A DNA stretch of 64,000 nucleotides. Source: Vitellaria paradoxa. Taxonomy: Eukaryota; Streptophyta; Magnoliopsida; Ericales; Sapotaceae. Under the pieces are notes generated by a model. That model had not been told where the DNA came from. It saw only the letters and a program-made list of their open reading frames with translations, and made no database searches. The stretch is from assembly GCA_019916065.1 (NCBI GenBank), contig CM034239.1:35984419-36048418 (forward strand), given 5' to 3'. The translations under genes were made by a program, and so were the position numbers. Below are positions 1 to 11,869 of this stretch, piece after piece (positions within the stretch are counted from its first letter, which is position 1; each line of letters opens with the position of its first letter).

Positions 1-326
1 TATGTGAAAATATTTCCAAGTTTCACCTGAGCTGTCTCTTTCTCCTAAATCTTAAACATGATTTCTGATCTTCAATAACAAACCCAAGCTTATCCCTACT
101 ACCAACTTTCCTACTTATTAATTCTTTTGTTGCTTTAGGAGAGTCTTGAATCAGAAACTAATTCAATTGCTAAGGAATTAGTAGTAATAAGTTCTTTGTG
201 CGACCTTAGCATGTGACTAATTGCAAGAAGTTGTAATTATTATTATGTTCTTCTACAAACTCCTTAGCTACATATTTCCCACATTCTTTATCTGAAAACA
301 CTTCCAATCTCACTTTACAATTGGTT
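1..326. other. No gene seen
   Basis: AT-rich sequence left of the LINE poly(A) tail. No exon, RNA or repeat recognised. Confidence 0.5.
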
Positions 327-1107
327 CTTTTTTTTTTTTTTTTTGAAAGTGAAATAAAATGTATTAAATAAAATAAACGATCAATGTATAAATACACGGG
401 ACATCTCCCCGCCAACAAATAATTACTACCTACACTACCCAGAGGCATACCCCTGGGTCAAATTAAATAACTAACTCTAACAACCTCAAAAGAAACACAA
501 AACAAAACCTAGCTACCAATAATTGATAGAGGAAGTTGCCAACATTGAACCAAATGTAGATTAGCATAATTACTTGGGAAACCCGTGCAATCAATTAACC
601 TCAAATGAACCAAGTCCTTGATCAAATTGATTATTGTGAGCTCATTCTTAGCAGTGTCATCATGAAACCTCGTGTTTCTTTCCCTCCATATCAAATAAAC
701 AGCAGCAACAAATGAGAGCCGTCTAATACAAGCAAGTAAGGAAGTACCTTTAAAAGTGGAGCACACCCATGACCACGTAGCTGACCAAGGTAAATAAGTA
801 GCTTGTAGAGCACATTTATCAAGAACTGCCTTTCAAATCCAAAGTAGAATGGATAACCAAAGAACATGTGATCATGATCCTCAACAACATCTCCGCAAAG
901 TTGATATTGCATATGCTAAATCATCTCAAAAGAGAGAAGTCTATCCTGAGTATATAACCTGCCACGAATAGCAATCCACAAAATAAAAGAATGACAAGGA
1001 ATATAGTTCTTAAACCATAAATATGCTTCCAAGGCACACTAGAAGAGTGAGACCGCAGAACCTCCCAAGTAGCCTTAATTAAAATTATTAAAATACTCAA
1101 AATCATT
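327..1107 (-). mobile_element. 5'-truncated LINE (reverse transcriptase C-terminal remnant)
   Basis: On the minus strand, fragments match the C-terminal part of plant L1-type ORF2: the zinc-binding zf-RVT region (QLCGDVVEDHDHMFFGYPF, frameshifted after it) and then VYLIWRERNTRFHDD. The 3' end is a poly(A) tract, seen as T at about 327-344 on the plus strand. Truncated before the polymerase core and broken by frameshifts. No target duplication found. Confidence 0.85.
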
Positions 1108-1149
1108 TCTCATTCCCATATAAAATAATATTTGATTACGTCACCGTCC

Positions 1150-3260
1150 ATTTGTTAATAACATAATTTAACTCTCAATTAAGAAACTAAATACAAATAT
1201 TGCCATTCGTAGTTAAGACCAAACTCAAGCCACTCTAACCTAAGCTGCTGATGTATCCCACCTCAAGAATCAAGTCGTTGTAGTTCCTATTTCATTATAT
1301 AATGTTCACAACCCAACTCATTATCAATAAATCAAACATTAAGTATCATTATAATTAACAATCTCAGTATGTCAACACATAACAATAATCCATACAATCT
1401 CATACAATAGGTAATAATGGAATGCAATCCCAATGTAGATTCTTCAATGTCCTTCGACTCTCAACCTTATCCTAGGACGGGTGACGCTTAGCAAAACACG
1501 CAGGGTCACCAACCGCACCATTTATGCTTACGGCAAACGTATATCTCAATATATATCACAAGTATGGAACCGAGTTACACCTCCACCGCTGTAAGATTTA
1601 GGGGAACCGTGTTACACCCCCTGACCCTTCTGTTAGGAAACCGTGTTACACTTCTAGTCAGACAGTAGCTTAAATCAAGCAGGAAAATCAATATAAACAG
1701 CAGTTGAGGAACTGTGTTACACCCCCAATCAGCTAAGACTCAGAAGAATAGTGTTACACCTTCTAACTGTTCTACTAGAAAACTGTGTTATACCTCTAGT
1801 CAGGCATCTACTTGACTCAAACAGGGTCCAGCCATAATTCAAAGAAAAATCTCAAACTCATATCTCATAATTAATGTCCCAACTCCACATGATTAAGCTC
1901 TAGCCATATATATCGACTGGGAATCATCCAGTATTTTTAAATTTTCATTTTATCATCTTTCTCAAATCATGGATCCCGTTATATACATATATATATATAT
2001 ATAACCCATGCCTCGGCACGTCACAATATAAATGCGGTGCTATTGGCCAATTAATATTCTCAACATAAACCAGACGATGCTACCCCAACTCCATGCACAT
2101 GATATGCTCAATCATGCAAATAATTCTCTTCAATAATTCACAACATTAACAAAGCATGCTATATTTAATCATCAATTATATCTCATAATTCAATCATCAA
2201 TTATATCTCATATAACTTAATTATGCATAGTAATTCTTTTCTACAATTATCAACATAAAATAAAGTATACTTAAAAATCTCAAAATTTACATTTTTTGTC
2301 TAACATTTTCAAATTTTATAACATCAACTATAATTTCCTATAATTCTAGGGGCAACACTATTATTTCCCACAATTTTTAGGGGTAAAATCGTAAATTTTC
2401 AAAACCTTGGGGCCACTTTGCAATTATTTAAAACTTTCGAGGTCACTCTATAATTATTTAAAACTCTTAGGGCTGAATGGTAATATACCAAAGCATTTTT
2501 CTCATATTTTTCCTTTTTTTCCAATGAACCCCCAGCAACGCCTGACTTTCCAATTTAGACTGATTTTATGCTGTCAGTCTAGATTTAATCACTTTTATAC
2601 AAAATTTATCCTAAAATTTCTACATACCATTTATGCAATTATCATAGCTCAAAAGTATACAAGAACTCAACACATGTATGCATATGTATATATACATAGA
2701 TCTCATAATATTTCACCAAATCAAGCATATAAATATACCAAAATGATCCTTACAGCGTCTATAATACAAAGATAAGTCTAACCTACCTCAGATTTGAAGA
2801 GAAAAAAAAAAAAGAAATGAGGAGATTTTAGTTTTGGCATCAAAATTTTCGACGTCGATTTCTTCCACCTCGAGCAAAATCACGCAAAACAGACACCGTC
2901 ACAGCGTTCATAGCGTCGAAAACTACCTCGGTCTGCCTACCTTCCTTTCGGAATCACACTTTTTCTCTCTACCCTCTCTCTCTTCTCTCTCTCTCTTCTC
3001 TCTCTCATTGTGCTCTCTGGAAGGCGCAGGGACCAAAATATGAAGGAAAAAAATAAGAAAGAAAAAGAAGAAAAAGAAAAGAAAAAAAGAAAAGATAAAA
3101 GAAAAGCTGGGCTTGGCCCAATTTTCCAGCCAAATATCGAATCAGGCCACCCTCGGCCCAGAGAAAAATAAAATAAATTATCCAGTCTCTTTTTAAATAT
3201 TTTATTGGCCCAAAATAATACATAAATGGCCAATAAATACCAGTACTACATACTCCTTTG
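1150..3260. mobile_element. Degenerate LTR-retrotransposon-like sequence
   Basis: No intact ORF. It has the look of a decayed LTR or untranslated retrotransposon region: repeated GTGTTACAC motifs (1560-1800), repeated 'gggg...aattatttaaaact' phrases near 2400-2470, and a GC-richer CT-repeat stretch at 2850-3020. The termini are not resolved. Confidence 0.4.
1566..1795. repeat. Six-fold degenerate GAACCGTGTTACACC motif
   Basis: Near-copies of the 15-mer occur at about 1566, 1602, 1637, 1708, 1744 and 1778, spaced 34-71 bp, embedded in diverged sequence. It looks like subrepeats of a retroelement control region. Confidence 0.7.
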
Positions 3261-5004
3261 ATGTTTTAGAGAATAACTATACACATTACCATCGTACATA
3301 TAATTCAACTAATTATTTCTCTCTCTCATCTCCCACCAACATAAATGTGAGTCCATGGGTCGGAATCTACCAATTGCACATGTATTTCGCTCGAATTATA
3401 TATTATGTGTTGAGATTGCATAAACTAACCTTTAAGCTCTTCCAATTCTATTAGCAACAATCCAACTAACGATAGCTTCAAAATAGGTCAAATCGTTATA
3501 CTTCTGCAACTGAAAAGGAAATTTTGTTATACATATTTGTCTATATATATATAGATTATAATAAATGGAAAGTACCCAAAGATGATATAAAGTGGGTAAC
3601 TAGCCAATTTTTTATTTTTTTTTACAGCAAAAAGAAAAAAGCTTTAAAGGCAGAGAAAAAAATTAATGAAGGCATCAAGCATTGGTATTTAGTCTTAATT
3701 TTTGCCTTGATTTTTTTTTCGAGCCCTGATTTCTTTTTTTTTTTTTGAAGGCTTTTAGAGCTACTAATTTATTTTTAATTTTTAAAATATATTTAGACCA
3801 TAAGCTAGATATTACCTTGGTTATAATAATTAGACTAGAATTTAAAACATATTTGTGTTATGAGCTTGGTATTATCTAGGTTATAAATAATTAGACTAAA
3901 TATTATATACTATTACTACTAAAAAAAATTTGGATCAAAATTTTACCCGAGTTACAGCTCATCTTAACCCCTTTATGCCTTCGCCCCTGGTTCTCAAAAA
4001 TTAATCTATGACAAATTGCATTAGTATCATCTTTCTTTTCTCTTTTCTGAATCTCTTTACATCAAATAAATAATTGATTTATAACTACTCCAGTTTTTCT
4101 ATTCTTATTACTATACTTTTTTCTCACTCCAAAGCTAGCCTATATTTTTCGAATAGGCTTTCCAGAACTCACTTACACTGTCTAATGTGTCAAACTCTAT
4201 TCCCGTTTCAGGTATCCAATCTTATTGTTCATCATTATCGAAGGGCTATCACCAAATGTCTCATTGAGTTATCCATACTTAAAGTTCATGTCAATTTAAA
4301 ATTTTCAAAATTAGAAGTGATAAAATGAGAATATATACCAATAGTATTTTCAAATGCATAGTTGCATACATTAAAAGAAAAATGGAATAATTTATCAGTC
4401 AATAAAGTTTAAGAACTGAGAATAAAATACTAAGTTAAAGAATTGAAAATGAAATACTTGATCAATTGATTTGTTAAAGAAAACTAGAAATTGGTCATAG
4501 GTTGAAATTTGTTTGGAAGAAAATTTGGTAGACTAAGAAATACACTCATTTGATAGAGAGAGTGATAAGATCAGAAATTAATTTTGGAAGAGAAAGATTA
4601 GTAGAGAGGAAAGAATGAAATCTAAAAACCCAATTTTGGCATTGCCCAGGACTTCAGTTTTCTCTTTCAATGTGCATTTTTCTGGTGAGCCCTCCTATTC
4701 AAAACAACATTAATTTCTGGGTTGAGTTTAAAATAAGGACCAGACATCCGACGATCAAAAATGACACTCATTTATAACCAAGTGCATTATTGCACTGGAT
4801 GACCCTTTAACCCGTCGTTGGAAGTATTTGCCTTGCACGACCTTGAAGCATGATGATTCAGGTGAATTAAGTTGGAATCAAAAGGTTAAGTAATTGCCTT
4901 AGTACTAGGGGTGTTAATGAGTCAAGTGTGGTTCGTTAGTTATAATTGAGCGCTCTTTTCAATAAATAAGCTTACAATTTGAGTTTCCCTTCAAGTTCGT
5001 TTGT
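3261..5004. other. AT-rich gene-free stretch
   Basis: Nothing recognisable as a gene. The right part (from about 4908, 'aggggtgttaatgagtc') is the edge of an older repeat split by the MITE that follows. Short ORFs at 3524-3748 and 4074-4328 have simple composition and no family features. Confidence 0.5.
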
Positions 5005-5007
5005 TAA

Positions 5008-6174
5008 GCCCCCTGTTTAGTAATGTTTTTATTTTGTATTTTTTTATTTATATTTTCAAAATTTTGAAAACTGGCAACAGAACATGTTGTTAAATTTATT
5101 TATATTTTTTTGTTTCTAAAAAAAATGCAAACTTAAATAGAAAAGCATAAACAAAAAAAAAGTATTTCCATTCTTTCTTCAGTTATAAATATTTTGTCAA
5201 TTTTAATACCTCATCCAATTTCGTTGCAACATATTAAAATAAGTTATTTTATTCAAATATTTTGCTAAACTAAATTATTTTAATAAATAATATAATTAAT
5301 TTAAATTAATTATCCAAATTAATATGTAATATATTTTAATAATTTATTTTTAATAAATAATTAAATCAAATTAATTAACTTAATTAAAAAATAAAAATTA
5401 ATTTAATTAATATTTACTATATTTTACTAAATTATTTTTAATAAATGATAAAATTAAATTAATTAATTTAACTTAAATTTAATAATTAATGTAATTTAAT
5501 TATTTTAGTTATTATTAAATATATTTTATTAAATTATTTTTAATAAATAAAGTAATTAAATTAATTTTAATTTAGTAATAAATTTAATTTATTTAATATG
5601 AAATTTATTTTACTAAATTATTTAAAAAATAAGAAATTAAACTAATTAATTTAAAATTAATCACCAATTTATTTTATTTTATTTAATATTAAATATAATT
5701 TATTAAATTATTTTTATTAAGTATCATAATTAAATTACTTAAATTATTACAAAATATATTTTATTCAATTGTTTTTAATGAATAATATAATTAAATTATA
5801 ATTAATATATTTTTATTTATTGAATTAAATAATATAATAATTATATTTTATTCAATTATTTTTAACAAATAATATAATTACATTATAATTAATATATTTT
5901 ATACTTATTGAATTAAATAATTTTTGATAATTGATTAATTTAATTTAATTAATCTACTGAATTAAATTAAATTAATATGAAATATATTTTACTAGATTTA
6001 ATTAATTCTTTAAAAACTAATAAATTTAAATATTTCGTGAAAATAAAAATTCATAATTGTAAACAAAATTACATTTTCAAATGTAGTTTTAATTTTTATT
6101 TTAAATAAATGACAACACAAAATAAAAAAATAAAAAATATAAACAAATAAACGACAATATTACCAAACGGCCCC
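5008..6174. mobile_element. Tourist-like (PIF/Harbinger-type) element, AT-satellite interior
   Basis: Ends GCCCCCTGTTTAG and (reverse complement of right) GGGGCCGTTTGG, flanked by TAA at 5005-5007 and 6175-6177, the 3-bp duplication typical of PIF/Harbinger. No coding capacity. The interior is nearly pure A/T made of degenerate repeats of 'tttattaaattatttttaataaataat'. The flanks join sensibly across the insertion (cgtttgttaa / taaactagtc). Confidence 0.8.
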
Positions 6175-6219
6175 TAAACTAGTCAAGTTTAAGCTTAAAA
6201 AAATTTGTCTCTACGTAGT

Positions 6220-6256
<37 letters not shown>

Positions 6257-6735
6257 GTATATATAAACATACTAACCGCAAGTGCACGCATTATGTGTTT
6301 GAAGAATATTTTATTTTATAAAAATTTAATTTTTAAATTTATATAAAAGATAAAAATATGAAAAATTACAGAAACCTCGTAAAGAAAGAATAGAATGAAA
6401 AACAAAGCATTAAAAACCATTTCCTTAAAAAATCAAAAAAATTAAAATGAAAAATATAAAACCTCATAAATAAAAACTAATATCTACATAATTTTAATTA
6501 ATCAAAAAAATAACTTTTAAAAAAATTATTGTGACCTCTCTTTTCAACCCAGCAGAATCTATGTCTTAGTATATAGCACATATGCAGGAAATTACTTCCA
6601 ATACGGTACCTCTGGCCCTAGTCATCATCTTTTCATCTTAGGATAATTATAGTAAATATGTAGAAAATTATCTCCAATGGTGTACCTGTAATGAACCACC
6701 CAAATGACAATGGTAATCATCATCTTTCCATCTTA
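6175..6735. other. AT-rich stretch with (ATT)n microsatellite
   Basis: Contains a TTA/ATT trinucleotide run at about 6220-6255. No gene. Confidence 0.6.
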
Positions 6736-6886
6736 ATGTGTGTTTGGAGTGATAAAAAATGAAAAAAAATGAGATAACGTGAGAAAAATTGTGAGTTCGT
6801 AATGTGCGCAATAAAAAAAAAGTTGATGTGATAGAAGTTTTTAAAATTTTTTTTTTTTTTTTTTTATAGAGATGCCAAACGGTGCC
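6736..6886. mobile_element. Small Tourist-like MITE (151 bp)
   Basis: Left end ATGTGTGTTTGG; right end, reverse complement GGCACCGTTTGG. TTA at 6733-6735 and 6887-6889 flank it. Non-coding. Confidence 0.7.
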
Positions 6887-7446
6887 TTAGAATAGTCATG
6901 TCATATCTTTGAGAAGTATCTCATCTTTTCATCTTAGGATAGTCATCATCTATAAAAAGTGTTTATTAGTTTATCAGGAAGTTCAGTATAAAATTTAGTT
7001 ACGTGAAAAAAAAAATAAAAATAAACTAATTTGTTTAATACTATATAACTAAATTTTAAAATTTGAAATTATCTTTATCTTACAAGTTTAGCCCTGCCTT
7101 CACCACTTCATACAAATTAAGCTCTGCCTTCACCGCTTTATTAAATTTTTAACTTCACCAAAGGCGAGTTTTTGCCCCATAATAATAATAATAAATAACA
7201 TATTAATATAACAGGACTCTATAAATCTTACTTATTTGGATATAATAATAAAGTCTACTTTGTGGGCAATCATATAAAGGAGATTAAATTGGAATATATA
7301 ATTATAGCAAAAAGGTTGAGCGGTACTAAATTGTAGTTTAAGAGGAGCTAGTGAAATTAATTATTTTTTAATTAACTATAGAAGGGTAAAATTACAATGT
7401 TATAAAAATAAATGATGTAATAATAAGCAAATGAAGAAGAGAGAGC

Positions 7447-7633
7447 GCCGAAATACAAAAACTACTCCTACACTTTAACATCGGTCTCACTTTAGTCACA
7501 CAAGTTTCAATTATAATAATCAAATCCCCGCACTTTTGGTCAAGTAACAATGTAGTCATTTCATCTGCTGCCCGTTAATTACAACCGTTAGGGTGAAAGT
7601 AAACCGTCATCTCTCTAAAAAAATTTTCTCTTT

Positions 7634-7669
<36 letters not shown>

Positions 7670-8550
7670 GTTCTTCATTTTTTGATGACTTTTTTAGCAC
7701 CATCTAGCCCTTTCCGATGCTGTCACTAGACCCCATGTTCCCCAGTCTCTCTCTTCCAATCTTAAGTGGTTGGGCTCGATTCTCTGATGACCTAATAGCC
7801 ACTATGACTGCTAAAAAACCCCCAAATCTGCTGCCCAATATTTTAGATAATGTGGATGCAACTTTTGATTATATTTTGGCATTTTCGATTATCCAATAGT
7901 GAGTCCAGCACCTTCCTATGTGAATATTGGTTTGGTTGCTTATTTTCCTTCTCCAATTGCAACTCGAGCGAACCCTAACTCCATTCATGCCACTGGTAAT
8001 AAAACTAGGGTCGCTCTTAAATTGGATCATGCCCATTCGAATCAAGACGAAATTGTTTCTCATTTTATTGATTTAAAATAATCTCTAAACTACCGGCATC
8101 ATTCCAGTGAATTTTTGAGTGGATTTGGCTCCAAAAAACCCTCCAATCAACCTCCAAAGCTTCGACCTTGTCTTTCTCTTTTTTCGATGGTTTCGGCAAC
8201 TCTTGCAACTTTTACTCGAGCAATAGGTCCAGCTTCCGGTGCCCGCGCTGGTGCTGCTATGGTAGCTGGTTGGTAGTCTCATAGTTTCTCAACCCCCAAC
8301 CTCTATCAATCAAAACCTAATCCTATAGGAAAATGATGGTTTTACCCTCACCTAATGATTGCAATTAATGGGAAGTAGATGAAAAAGGCTACATTGCTGC
8401 TTGATCAAAAGTGTTAGAAATTAATTGTCACAATTGAAACTAGTGGGATCAAAGTAAGACCAAAGGTAATTTGTCACAATTGAAACTAGTGGGATCAAAA
8501 TGAGACTGAAGGTAAAGTGTAAGAGTGATTTTTGTACTTTAACCTAAAAA
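7447..8550. mobile_element. Decayed Mutator-like element with internal cargo
   Basis: Left arm (about 7447-7610) and right arm (about 8335-8550) are diverged inverted copies of the same arms seen in the 12419-13791 element ('tactcctacacttt...', 'caattgaaactagtgggatc'). The right arm has an internal duplication of 'gtcacaattgaaactagtgggatcaaa'. The middle (about 7680-8290) is GC-richer, non-repetitive sequence with two 60-codon frames. No clear 9-bp duplication, so it is old. Confidence 0.65.
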
Positions 8551-8589
8551 TCACTAACATTAATTTTTTAAAAATTACAAAAATAAATT

Positions 8590-9180
8590 TTATTTTTAAA
8601 ACACAAATCTGAGTAAAATTGTCATTTTACACCTTAAGTTCAAATTAGAACAAAATTTTTTTACATATTAAGAAACATGTCAATAAATATTTTTTAAATT
8701 TTTGGAAAGTCTAGAATACAAATCTGGGCAAAAAATAAACCTAAGGGTAAAATAGTTATTTTGTAGCCTAAATTCAGTTCAAACTAAAATTTGCTTGACT
8801 ATTAGGAAATATGCCCATTTTTTTTTAACCTTTTAGGCTGTCTAAACTATGAATCTGGACAAAAATGGGCTGAGGAGTAAAAATGTCATTTTATAATTTG
8901 AGTTTGGATCATGCCAAAATTTGCTTAACTACTAAGAAACATGTCAATGAATATTGTTTCATCTTTTGAGAAACCTTAATACAAATTTGGGCCAAAAAAT
9001 AGACCCGAAGTTAAAAGGTACATTTTACAACCAATTTAGATCAGGTCAAAATTTGTACTGCTATTAAGAAACATATCAATGGATATTTTTAGCCTTTTAA
9101 AAAGCGCAAAATACGAATTTGGGCAAAAAATAAACCTAGGAAAAAGTGGTCATTTTATTGCTCGAGTTTAGTTATAAATA
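8590..9180 (-). repeat. Diverged tandem array, ~130-136-bp unit (copy A)
   Basis: About 4.5 units. The landmark 'taaaa-tgtcattttac' recurs near 8613, 8749, 8879, 9014 and 9143. The same repeat occurs in reverse orientation inside the Tourist-like element at 40344-41603, so this is probably a fragment of that family. Confidence 0.8.
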
Positions 9181-9927
9181 AAAAATAAGGCCCATGAGTT
9201 AAATGGCAACCCCAAGAGACTGATTGAGAGAAATTTGTAATCGCAGAATAGTTAGTTTTTTTTATTTTATTTTTTCATTTTTTAGACTGAATCTTGGTTG
9301 AAATAGAATAGTTATTTTATCACTTAAATTATAATTATCACTTAAGTTATAACATGCCTTTTCCTAAGTTTGAATAGCTGTTTCTAAATAATAGCGTTCT
9401 AACTTAATTTTTTTGAATAGCATACAATAATAGGGTAAAGTAATTATTAAATTCTCATGTACCAAAGACAGCCTTAATTTAAATACAATTAAGTACCTCA
9501 AACTAATGTATAATTACCCTTTAGTTAAAATATATTTAAGCTCTGTGCGGATAATGATTTTAAAAAAACAAATTTGAGATTAAATTGTATTAAAATATAA
9601 ATAATAAGTTAATTTATAGAACAATACATGAATTTTTTTTAATAATTATAATGATTACCACCAAAATAGTGGTGCCATCCTGTAAAATTTCAAAAAACTA
9701 TTTTTTGTGATAATTTCAAATCCCTCACAAAATTATCATCTTAAACTACTCAAATCTATCCTAAAATTCCTATTTAAACTAATAAGAATAGATTTCAATA
9801 ATTCTCCTTAAATAATGAACAATAAATCCCTTAATTGCAAATTCATAAATATAGAAACAACATTAAGAATCTCAAACTAATTCCAAATTCAAGAATAAAT
9901 TTTTAAATATAAATATGAGTTATTCTT
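9181..9927. other. AT-rich gene-free stretch
   Basis: No gene, RNA or clear repeat recognised. Confidence 0.5.
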
Positions 9928-10756
9928 AGGGATGTAAACACATTTAGGTACTCACCTAATTAGACATTACTATTATCGAATTCATTTATTTTTCCTACCA
10001 ATTAATTACCATTCCAAACCCATCATGTTCTATCCCGCTCGTTAAATACCCATTTAAAAAAACTATTAAATGCCTGTTGTTTTTTTTTTGAAAGGTAAAG
10101 TTTTTTTTTTTTAAGGGAGAGGGGAAAGACTCGAACTCGAGTCATGAGCAAGCAGAGGAGGCTCTTAACCACTGAATTATAGGCCACGCTATATTAAATG
10201 CCTGTTTAGAAATCAAATTTTTTAAAACAATCAATATACTCTATAACGTTAGCAAATCTATTTGTAAGCATATAAGTAGATTTTCTTCTATCAAGATTTT
10301 TATTATTCTCCACGTCAAGCTAAAAAAAAAAAAAAAAAACTCACGCAAACAAACTACCAAAAACATATTACATATATATTCAATCATTACTCATATAATC
10401 AAACGATTTTAAAAAACTAACCATTTAACTATTACTTTAAAATTTGAACCACCTAATGATAATATATAAAAGTCATAAACCCAAGAGTTTAACTACTTCT
10501 ATTTTAAGAACGAAATTGTAATTTTTTAAATATATATAAAACACTATATTATATTAAATAAATATCTAGCAAGTCCCTACAAGCATAAACGTATACTAAA
10601 TATCTAGTACCCTAAAAACAAATCCTAAACTCATCCCAAACCACACGGATATTAAATTTCAATTCTAAACCTAATCCTATTAGGCATTTCCCAATAAGTT
10701 TTTAACGGATCTAATCAAATCGAATGCCTTTTTATACCCATCTTATTGACATCCTT
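9928..10756. mobile_element. Non-autonomous element with AGGGATGT termini, hosting a SINE
   Basis: Left end AGGGATGTAAACAC and right end (reverse complement) AAGGATGTCAATAAG are similar inverted ends. No coding capacity. The SINE at 10079-10191 is inserted in it. The superfamily is not determined. Confidence 0.5.
10079..10191 (-). mobile_element. tRNA-derived SINE with 15-bp target-site duplication
   Basis: Minus-strand sequence contains an A-box-like TTCAGTGGTTAAGAGCC (10176-10160) and a B-box GTTCGAGTC (10136-10128), followed by A-rich tail sequence. A perfect 15-bp repeat TATTAAATGCCTGTT flanks it at 10064-10078 and 10192-10206. Box spacing and the long exact duplication indicate L1-mediated retroposition of a Pol III RNA. 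Confidence 0.88.
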
Positions 10757-11199
10757 ATTTTCCTTTAATAATTAATATCCAAACTTTTTAAATATTAAAT
10801 ATTTCTATTGCAAAAAGCAACCTAAATTCCTACAAAACAAGATATTAACACCCTCGCTCAACCAGAAGCATTCCCCATTATTGTGATTATCTTTCCTTGC
10901 CAATGGTGCATCAGTGTATCAACTGGAACAATTTAAAGATACCTTTTCCTTATGCCAAAACGAATTACAACATTTTGAGTACACCCTTTCTTGATGTCAA
11001 AAATTAATTTACAGATGATAAGACAGAGAAGAGACAAGACAAGACAAAAGAGGAGGAATGGGAAAATCCCCTAAAAATCTAATTTTACCTTCCTGAGTCC
11101 TATTCAAAAACCTAAAGAAAAAGGAAAACAAAAAAACAAAAATAAACAAAAATTAAAAAAAAAAAAAAAAAAGAAAGAAAAAGAAAAAGGAAAGGTTTC
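10757..11199. other. Gene-free sequence downstream of GIP1
   Basis: A-rich runs at about 11100-11190 and no identifiable gene. May include the GIP1 transcript end. Confidence 0.5.
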
Positions 11200-11575
11200 T
11201 CAACACTGGCATTTTAAATCTAATAAAGTTAGGAATCATGAGAAGGCTTTCAATTGGGAAGGGAAAATTGGTAATACCACAAACCACTAGCAAGAAAGGG
11301 AAGGCCTGCACAATGCAGCATGCCTAACTTAAATGGTCAAGGTCAGTTACAGTAGAGGATTTCACTTCTTATACGCGCTTTACCCATCCAAGCAATCCGA
11401 AGATACTAAAGGCCAATTTCGTCAACATCATTCCATAGATTTACAGTCGATTCTGGCCGGTCTGTACCCTTTCAGAGATATCCTCCTCATCAACTTGGTC
11501 GAAATCCTCAAAAAATCTCAATACTGGGCTTTGCAATTCTTGTTTGGGTGGTTTAGGGAAGGAAAATTAGCTCCT
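11200..11575 (-). other. Presumed GIP1 3' UTR
   Basis: Moderately GC-richer than the surroundings and directly after the stop codon. I could not identify a convincing poly(A) signal or the transcript end. ORFs on the plus strand here are antisense shadows. Confidence 0.4.
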
Positions 11576-11869
11576 TCAATGGCTATTGGGCCAATTAATT
11601 TGTGCATTCTGAGGTTGCTGATAGACATTGGTAGTAGGTCCCACAATATCACCAGCTGCAGCCATGGTCTGAGACTGTTGTAGAAAAGGGTGAATGGTTG
11701 ATGCTGAAACTGCTTGCGCAGGATGGTAGATGCCAGCAAAGGTGCCGTGACCACCTTGTGTCGGGGCAAAAGCCACTTGACCCTGCGGAGGAATGTTGTA
11801 GAATGAACTAGCCTGTAAGCCAGAAACGTCTCTTGCCGGTGCAGTAATCCACACTGCTGAACCTTCACT
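11576..11869 (-). CDS. GIP1: GIP1 exon 11 (terminal exon, stop TGA)
   Basis: Encodes SEGSAVWITAPARDVSGLQA...FAPTQGGHGTFAGIYHPAQA...YQQPQNAQINWPNSH, then TGA at 11578-11576. Acceptor TACCAG. It is separated from exon 10 by a 5.0-kb intron that contains a fold-back transposon. Confidence 0.95.
   Translation of the reverse strand, partial: SEGSAVWITAPARDVSGLQASSFYNIPPQGQVAFAPTQGGHGTFAGIYHPAQAVSASTIHPFLQQSQTMAAAGDIVGPTTNVYQQPQNAQINWPNSH

Noticed and set aside
2407..2775. 122-aa plus-strand ORF
   Set aside because: No recognisable domain, overlaps degenerate retroelement repeats, composition typical of AT-rich noncoding DNA.
2937..3233. 98-aa minus-strand ORF
   Set aside because: Phe/Ser/Arg/Glu runs produced by CT/GA repeats; low-complexity artefact.
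6220..6255. Regular short repeats considered as a CRISPR-like array
   Set aside because: Plain (ATT)n microsatellite in a plant nuclear genome; no spacer structure.
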